A stretch of DNA of 7,009 bases from JAZFYD01 sp036443405 (GTDB lineage: Bacteria > Planctomycetota > PLA2). Location of the stretch: the NCBI GenBank assembly GCA_036443405.1, contig JAZFYD010000107.1, forward strand, positions 1-7,009, read 5' to 3'. A model generated the notes under the pieces. It was not told the DNA's origin. It saw only the letters and a program-made list of their open reading frames with translations, and searched no databases. The position numbers and the translations under genes are program-made. This document shows positions 1-7,009 of this stretch, piece after piece (position 1 is the stretch's first letter; each line of letters begins with the position of its first letter).

Positions 1-2
1 AT

Positions 3-362
3 GTCGCCACGAGCTACCTCGACGCGATCGAGCTGCCCAAGACCGCTGGCGGAGGCGGACGGCGATCCAAGCGTCGTCGCGGCTCGCGTTCCGAAAAACA
101 GGGCGCGGGGGACGGAGAACAGGCCCGCCCGTCCGGCGGCGAGTCCAAGGGATCGCGCGGCCGGCGGCGTAAACCCGGCGCCCAAAAGTCGGACTCCGCG
201 ACAGAAGGCGCTCGATCGGGTGGCCCGCAGTCCGGCGGCGCTCCGGCTGCGAAGGGCCCCGGCGGCGACGGCGGAAACCGCGGCCCGCAGGGCGATATGA
301 AACGTCCCGGGCGGCGGCGGCGCGGGCGCCGGGGCGGTCGCAACCGCAAGAAGCCCGAGTGA
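3..362 (+). CDS. C-terminal end of an unidentified protein with a long basic, Gly/Arg-rich tail (5' partial)
   Basis: An open frame enters from the left edge (first full codon at base 3) and ends at TGA 360-362, giving 119 residues. It opens with a short ordered-looking stretch, VATSYLDAIELPK. The remaining roughly 105 residues are low complexity, rich in Gly, Arg, Lys, Ser, Pro and Gln, and end in clusters such as RRRRGRRGGRNRKK. Such disordered basic tails are common on bacterial RNA-binding proteins (DEAD-box helicases, RNase R, poly(A) polymerase) and probably give non-specific RNA affinity. The IELP segment could be the last strand of an S1-like fold, but this is a guess. I prefer this frame over the one opening with ATG at base 1 (stop near 300) because it has a folded-looking start and a coherent basic tail, and it ends just before the carB leader. 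The catalytic part lies outside the window, so I assign no function. Confidence 0.6.
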   Translation, partial: VATSYLDAIELPKTAGGGGRRSKRRRGSRSEKQGAGDGEQARPSGGESKGSRGRRRKPGAQKSDSATEGARSGGPQSGGAPAAKGPGGDGGNRGPQGDMKRPGRRRRGRRGGRNRKKPE

Positions 363-374
363 CTTGCCAGGGGC

Positions 375-390
375 GGGGAATCCCCTTCCC
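375..390 (+). terminator. Possible small GC-rich hairpin after the upstream gene
   Basis: Just after the upstream stop codon, GGGAA (376-380) can pair with TTCCC (386-390) around a 5-base loop. Alternatively GGGG (375-378) pairs with CCCC (382-385) around AAT. There is no T-run after either form, so this is a weak candidate for an intrinsic terminator. It could equally be incidental in GC-rich DNA. Confidence 0.2.
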
Positions 391-398
391 ACACCCTG

Positions 399-404
399 TA
401 TAAA
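399..404 (+). promoter_or_regulatory. Possible -10 box (TATAAA) for carB
   Basis: TATAAA is the only AT-rich hexamer in the 62-bp gap before carB and is one base from the sigma-70 -10 consensus. At 17-bp spacing the -35 position would read GGGGAA, which is poor. TTGCCA at 364-369 is closer to the -35 consensus but much too far upstream (29 bp). If the box is real, transcription would start near base 411 and leave a leader of only about 14 nt. There is no clear Shine-Dalgarno sequence before the ATG at 425. Confidence 0.25.
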
Positions 405-424
405 GACGCTCCAACTGCCGCCAC

Positions 425-3657
<3,233 letters not shown>

Positions 3658-3670
<13 letters not shown>

Positions 3671-4491
3671 GCTTCTCCGATCGGTTCGCGGATTTTGTCG
3701 GGCAGGTTCCGCTTCGTGAGCTGACCCTTCCGTTCGGGCCGACGGAGGTCTGGGACCTCGGGGAGGGTCCGCCGCTCGTCCTGCTGCACGGGGTCGCCGC
3801 CGGCCGCCGCGTGTTTTTCCGCACCGCACCGCTGCTCGCCAAGCGTTTCCGCGTCATCGTGCCGCACCTGCGCGGGGAGACCGAGCCGGCCCGCGATTTG
3901 TCCTATGAAGCGATGCACGACGACATCGCCGCGCTCATCAGCCTCTTGGGCCTCGCCGACGTCACGCTGCTAGGCGTGAGCTTCGGCGGCAACGTCGCGC
4001 TTTCGTACGGCGCTCGTCGCGATCCGCGCGTGCGGGCGATCGCGGTGCAAGGGACGTTTGCGCGGTATCCGATGCGTGCTGGTTTGCGCGCGATGTTGAA
4101 ACTCGCCGCGATCGCGCCCGCGCCGCTCGCGTCGTGGTGGTTTCGACGTCGCGTGTTACACGGCCCGGAGAGCCGCTATCTCCGCGAACACACGCCGGGA
4201 CTCGATGTGCTCAACGCCGACTGGTGCGGCAAGACACCGTTTCGGACCTTGCGCGCGCGTGCGAAGCTCATCGTTCAAAGCGACCGCGCCGAGGACATTT
4301 CCAGGATCAACGTCCCCGTTGCGCTCGGCCACGGCAAACCGGATCGCATCGTGCCGATGGGTTGTTTCACCCGCCTCAAACAGCTGTGTCCCGACGCGCA
4401 AACCGTGCTGTGGGACGACGTCCCGCACCTCGCGCCGCTGACGCACCCCGAATCGCTCGTCGAGTTGGCCCGCATGGTCGAGCCGAACTAG
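3658..4491 (+). CDS. Alpha/beta-fold hydrolase
   Basis: This is a 277-residue protein of the alpha/beta hydrolase superfamily, probably a cytoplasmic esterase- or lipase-like enzyme since no signal peptide is visible. PPLVLLHGV carries the oxyanion-hole HG at residues 44-45. The nucleophile elbow GVSFGG places the catalytic Ser at 108. GKPDRIVP gives Asp229 and VPHLAP gives His257, so the triad appears complete. Residues about 130-200 between core strands probably form the lid. The opening VPLRELTLPFGPTEVWDLGEG loosely recalls maspardin-like hydrolases, but the substrate cannot be read from sequence. ATG 3658 lies inside the last codons of carB (13-bp overlap). A GGAG at 3631-3634 is too distant to act as a normal ribosome site, so translational coupling to carB is likely; TTG 3667 is a weaker alternative start. 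The TAG stop is built from TA plus the first G of the inserted element downstream. Confidence 0.9.
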
Positions 4492-4512
4492 GGTCTGTCT
4501 GAGAAGTCCTCC
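4491..4512 (+). repeat. Left terminal inverted repeat of the MITE
   Basis: These 22 bases match the reverse complement of 4668-4689 at 20 of 22 positions. The first 12 (GGGTCTGTCTGA) and last 6 (TCCTCC) are identical, and the differences are at repeat positions 13 and 16. The first base supplies the G of the hydrolase TAG stop codon. Confidence 0.85.
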
Positions 4513-4540
4513 GTCGGCCCGAGATCGAGCTGGGAGGTTT

Positions 4541-4609
4541 GTCAGGCGTCGTTCGCCGCCGACGCTGTATCCATGGAAAGCTACCGCGAGAAGGCGAACG
4601 GCGCCTGAC
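4541..4609. repeat. Long internal hairpin of the MITE (17-bp stem)
   Basis: GTCAGGCGTCGTTCGCC (4541-4557) is the inverse of GGCGAACGGCGCCTGAC (4593-4609) at 16 of 17 positions. The single difference is a G-U wobble in RNA, so the stem would be continuous. The loop is 35 bases (4558-4592). No T-run follows it, so an intrinsic terminator role is not supported by sequence alone. Confidence 0.75.
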
Positions 4610-4617
4610 GGGACGCA

Positions 4618-4637
4618 TCAACGGCGTCAGCCGTTGA
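4618..4637. repeat. Short internal hairpin of the MITE (8-bp stem, GTCA loop)
   Basis: TCAACGGC (4618-4625) pairs perfectly with GCCGTTGA (4630-4637) around the 4-base loop GTCA. It lies 8 bases after the long hairpin and inside the nested outer stem, making the second arm of a branched fold. Confidence 0.7.
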
Positions 4638-4667
4638 GCCAGCGGTACTCCCAGCCGATCGAAGCCA

Positions 4668-4689
4668 GGAGGAGTTTTCAGACAGACCC
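4668..4689 (-). repeat. Right terminal inverted repeat of the MITE
   Basis: This is the inverted partner of 4491-4512, with 20/22 identity. It contains GGAGGAG (4668-4674), which resembles a ribosome binding site, but no start codon follows at a useful distance on the + strand. TA at 4690-4691 follows directly. Confidence 0.85.
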
Positions 4690-4717
4690 TAACGGACGAG
4701 TCGGTCGTCCGGCAGCG

Positions 4718-6838
4718 CTACTTGCCGAGCTCGCCGGTTCCGGCGAACACGATCCAGCGAAGCCGCAGCGAGCGGCCCGGGGACGTGATCACGAGGCTCT
4801 TCTCTACGCCGGACATGACCGCGACGCGGCCGCCGTCGGGCACACGCAGCGCGAGTCCGGGTCCGTGTTCGCCCGCGCGCACATACAACTGCGTTTGCGC
4901 CGGCATCCCGAATCCCTTGGCCGGCCCCTCGTTCACCAGGCGCCCCTCGGTGGCGTAGGGCGGACAGACCCAACGGTCGAATGGCCCCTCGGTCCAGCTG
5001 CAGCCCGCGGCGAGACCGGGGCTGTCGATCTGGGTCTCGTGGTCGACGTGCCCGGAGCCGCTTCGCAGCGTCAGCGCCGAGAGCCAACCCGGGCCGCCGT
5101 CTCGAACCTTGCCCGACAACTCGATGCGCAAGATGCCGGTTTCGGGACTCGCGAGCCGAACCCGTCCCGCCGTGCGCACGCCGCGTTCCTGGAGCGCGAC
5201 CACGGTGAAAAACGTCCCGCCGCCGCCGCCCAGGTCTTCGCTCCACTCGGTTCCGATCTTGCGCGCGAGCCCGGTGACCGTAGCAGTGCGTCTGTCGATC
5301 GTGAATTGCAAGACGTCGGTGCTGACGACGAGGTCGTCGACACGCTCGCGAACGTTCGCCGGACCGACACGCCGCACCGCGCCGTTGGGTAGAAGCTTCT
5401 CCGCCATCGCTCGGACATCACGCCCGCGATACCGGGCGTAGACCTTGGAACGGTCTTCGTCCATCTCTTCGATCAGCATCCGGTAGGACAAGAATGCGTC
5501 CTTCGCGGCGGACCGTCGCTCGGCCAGCGGCGTGGCTTCATGCGTCGCCACGCCGAGCAACCGTTCGACGGCGCCGATGCGAAAACCGAGCGGGAACGTC
5601 TCGTCCACGAACAGCTTGGCCGCGTCGCTCGGATGGCCCCACGACGAGATGTCCTTGGCGCGGGCGCGTAGCGTGCGCCATGGTCCGTCCTGTTCTGGAC
5701 CGGCCGCTCCGCGCCGCCACATGCGCGCGAGCGCGGGCGCGTCTTTTAACAGCACGGCTGCGGTGAAGTGCTTCGCGTTGTCGAGCACCGCGTCGTGACA
5801 GGGCCACGGCAAGCCGCACCAGGAGTCCGGGGCCGGATCGATCTCGAGCACGACATCCGCCCCGCGCGCGACCCATGCTTTCGCGATGGCGGCGAGCTTC
5901 GGATCCTGCCCCGCGGCGAAGATCCCCTGTAGCGCCGAGCCGTCCCGCCCGGGGCGAAACCGAACCGCCACGTTCTTCGGGACCTGCCCGCGCGCCGGTT
6001 TGAGTGTCAGGCCGGTTGCGAGGATCTCGAAACGACGGTCCGGGTGGCGCGCCGCGGCTTCACGCCACAGGAGCGCGTAGCTCTCGGGGGCGCCGGTTTC
6101 GAGGCACCGTTCGCACCAGACGGTGGTCACCCTGGGGAACAGCCCAAGCACGTCGACTTCGGGATGCTCCGCGAGCCAAGCGGTCATCGCGTCCAGATAG
6201 TGACGGCGTGCGTCTGTGTTCAGGAGCGAGAAGTTGCCCCGCGCGGCGCGCTCGCCGCCGCGCAGCGCGAACCACTCGGGGTGTTCGTCGAACAGCGTCG
6301 GCGGGAGGAAGTCGTCGAACGTCCGGCTCTCGACGCGGATCTGCCATCCGAACCGCTCTTTGGCTGAGCACACATCGGCGCGCGCGGCTTCGTAATCGCG
6401 CAGACCGAACGTGACCCCATCGTGGCGGCGCGCGGCCGGCAGCGTGCCCGCGGTGAACAGCCGCCGCTTCGGCCGCCATTCGAGTTCGGGAAGAGTGAGG
6501 TTCGCGCGCTCCGCCCAACGCGGCTCGTCTCCGTCGAGGTCGCAGCCCCAACCTTCGAGCAGGTCGTACACCGCGTGCAACACATCGCGGCCCGCGATGA
6601 CCGCGCCTTCGCCGTCGCGGCGAATCACGTAGCCCGGTGTTTCGTTTCGTTCGAATCGCAGGGCGGCGCCCGCCCCTTCGGTCGGCAGCGCGGCGCCGCT
6701 GATCAGGACCACCGCGCGTTCCAGGGTTCGCGCGGCTTCAGCGGATTGCGGATGTTCGTCCGAGGCCACGCGCAAGACGGGTTTGCCGTCGGCGACCAGA
6801 TCGATCGCTGCGAGCAACAGCAACGCGCACGCGTTCAC
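4718..6838 (-). CDS. DUF4838-type glycoside-hydrolase-like protein
   Basis: This 706-residue protein has the layout of DUF4838 proteins, which are related to alpha-glucuronidase/hexosaminidase folds and often found in polysaccharide-degrading bacteria. Residues about 14-55 (LVADGKPVLRVAS to ISGAALP) resemble the N-terminal alpha-glucuronidase-like domain. AVYDLLEGWGCD at 89-100 is the family's 'avYdfLE' signature. HPEWFALRGG (186-195) and WCERC (241-245) are DUF4838 landmarks in the central barrel-like region. From about 490 the protein looks beta-rich and may be a carbohydrate-binding or accessory domain. Residues 3-16 are hydrophobic, but no positive charge precedes them, so the signal peptide is short and doubtful. 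The GTG start at 6838 overlaps the isomerase stop (GTGA), which supports this start and coupled translation. The region before WCERC reads FPRVTTV and lacks the acidic residues I recall in typical members. Family placement is fairly sure; substrate and activity are unknown. Confidence 0.75.
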   Translation of the reverse strand: MNACALLLLAAIDLVADGKPVLRVASDEHPQSAEAARTLERAVVLISGAALPTEGAGAALRFERNETPGYVIRRDGEGAVIAGRDVLHAVYDLLEGWGCDLDGDEPRWAERANLTLPELEWRPKRRLFTAGTLPAARRHDGVTFGLRDYEAARADVCSAKERFGWQIRVESRTFDDFLPPTLFDEHPEWFALRGGERAARGNFSLLNTDARRHYLDAMTAWLAEHPEVDVLGLFPRVTTVWCERCLETGAPESYALLWREAAARHPDRRFEILATGLTLKPARGQVPKNVAVRFRPGRDGSALQGIFAAGQDPKLAAIAKAWVARGADVVLEIDPAPDSWCGLPWPCHDAVLDNAKHFTAAVLLKDAPALARMWRRGAAGPEQDGPWRTLRARAKDISSWGHPSDAAKLFVDETFPLGFRIGAVERLLGVATHEATPLAERRSAAKDAFLSYRMLIEEMDEDRSKVYARYRGRDVRAMAEKLLPNGAVRRVGPANVRERVDDLVVSTDVLQFTIDRRTATVTGLARKIGTEWSEDLGGGGGTFFTVVALQERGVRTAGRVRLASPETGILRIELSGKVRDGGPGWLSALTLRSGSGHVDHETQIDSPGLAAGCSWTEGPFDRWVCPPYATEGRLVNEGPAKGFGMPAQTQLYVRAGEHGPGLALRVPDGGRVAVMSGVEKSLVITSPGRSLRLRWIVFAGTGELGK

Positions 6839-7009
6839 TTGGACTCTTTTTCGCCCGCGACGCCGACGGCCTCATCCACGCGATCTTCGAACTCCATCGC
6901 GTCGACGAATTCCATCCCGGCGACGACCCTGCCGACCACCGTGTGCTTATCGTCGTCGAGCCAAAAGGTGCGCTTGGTCGTGAAGTAGAGTTCAGCCCGC
7001 GGCCCCGGC
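6835..7009 (-). CDS. Cyclophilin-type peptidyl-prolyl cis-trans isomerase, C-terminal part (5' partial)
   Basis: On the - strand, 57 codons run in from the right edge (first full codon 7008-7006) to TGA at 6837-6835. Cyclophilins catalyse cis-trans isomerisation of Xaa-Pro bonds during protein folding. The visible part has the family's end block: ELYFTTKRTFWLDDDKHTVVGRVVAGMEFVDAM, in which WLD-x-KHTVVGRVV-x-GM-x-VD aligns with human CypA WLDGKHVVFGKV and its following helix. The Trp equivalent to CypA W121 is present. At the position of CypA Gln111 the protein has Glu, and at Phe113 it has Tyr, so the active-site pocket may be divergent. The final 12 residues are charged and do not continue the usual last beta strand clearly. 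Whether it is exported cannot be judged because the N-terminus is outside the window. Its stop overlaps the start of the DUF4838 gene by 4 bp. Confidence 0.85.
   Translation of the reverse strand, partial: PGPRAELYFTTKRTFWLDDDKHTVVGRVVAGMEFVDAMEFEDRVDEAVGVAGEKESK

Larger units (their letters stand above)
4523..4660. repeat. Nested inverted repeat inside the MITE (secondary stem)
   Basis: GCTGGGAG (4529-4536) pairs with CTCCCAGC (4648-4655). On the outer side GATCG (4523-4527) pairs with CGATC (4656-4660), leaving A4528 bulged. Together these give 13 base pairs inside the terminal repeats, which close around two further hairpins. Confidence 0.7.
4491..4689. mobile_element. MITE-like non-autonomous element with TA target duplication
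   Basis: This 199-bp element begins GGGTCTGTCTGA and ends with the inverted copy TCAGACAGACCC. TA lies immediately outside both ends (4489-4490 and 4690-4691), as expected for a TA target-site duplication; because TA is self-complementary it could also be part of the terminal repeat. No transposase frame is present: the only internal ATG frame that ends inside the element (4573-4608) encodes 11 residues. TA duplication is typical of IS630/Tc1-mariner elements and of the IS427 group of IS5, so a transposase of one of those families probably mobilised it in trans; the family is an inference. It lies between two convergent genes and joins the stop codon of the upstream hydrolase. Its symmetrical, strongly folding interior is usual for MITEs. 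Other copies in the genome would confirm the call. Confidence 0.75.

Noticed and set aside
1..300. A 99-residue frame starting with ATG at base 1
   Set aside because: Its composition is unstructured Ala/Arg/Pro, and it overlaps the better frame that ends at 362 with a coherent basic tail. The ATG falls by chance at the window edge.
4573..4608. An 11-codon ATG frame inside the MITE, considered as a small peptide or transposase remnant
   Set aside because: It has no ribosome site, is far too short and spans the long hairpin. No transposase motif is seen.
4668..4674. GGAGGAG at the right end of the MITE as a ribosome binding site
   Set aside because: No ATG, GTG or TTG beginning a plausible + strand gene follows within a useful distance. 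It is explained as part of the terminal repeat.
4634..5392. A 252-residue + strand frame running from the MITE into the DUF4838 gene
   Set aside because: It is antisense to a recognisable protein, lacks domain signatures and has the low-complexity Arg/Ala/Pro look of GC-driven shadow frames.
6422..6988. A 188-residue + strand frame over the start of the DUF4838 gene and the isomerase end
   Set aside because: The opposite strand carries a clear cyclophilin end and the DUF4838 N-terminal domain in coupled frames, while this frame has no recognisable motif.

Overview
The window is GC-rich, tightly packed bacterial chromosomal DNA. It holds two gene blocks that converge on a small mobile-element-like sequence. 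The block on the + strand ends a protein with a very basic tail (bases 3-362), then carries a complete carB (425-3670) and an alpha/beta hydrolase that overlaps the carB end by 13 bp (3658-4491). The block on the - strand carries the C-terminal end of a cyclophilin-type peptidyl-prolyl isomerase (6835 to the window edge), followed by a 706-residue DUF4838-type glycoside-hydrolase-like protein whose GTG start overlaps the isomerase stop by 4 bp (4718-6838).

Between the convergent blocks, bases 4491-4689 form a 199-bp element with 22-bp terminal inverted repeats (20/22 matching). A TA dinucleotide sits on each side. It carries no transposase and has two internal hairpins plus a further nested stem. 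I read it as a MITE, a non-autonomous transposable element, with a TA target duplication. It sits exactly in the hydrolase stop codon: removing the element and one TA would give AAC-TAA, while with the element present the codon reads TAG. The insertion therefore seems to have left the protein unchanged. This is the most unusual structure in the window.

Taxonomy can only be guessed. High GC, a CarB of the usual bacterial type, and a DUF4838 protein (a family I associate with Planctomycetota, Lentisphaerota and other polysaccharide degraders) would fit a planctomycete-like or related environmental bacterium. No ribosomal or other decisive marker is present.

Functionally, carB supplies carbamoyl phosphate for pyrimidine and arginine synthesis. 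The hydrolase is probably co-translated with it, but no metabolic link is visible. The isomerase and DUF4838 genes look like one transcription unit; whether they cooperate, for example in folding or export, is unknown. No complete novel defence or metabolic system is visible, and the MITE is the feature most worth following.
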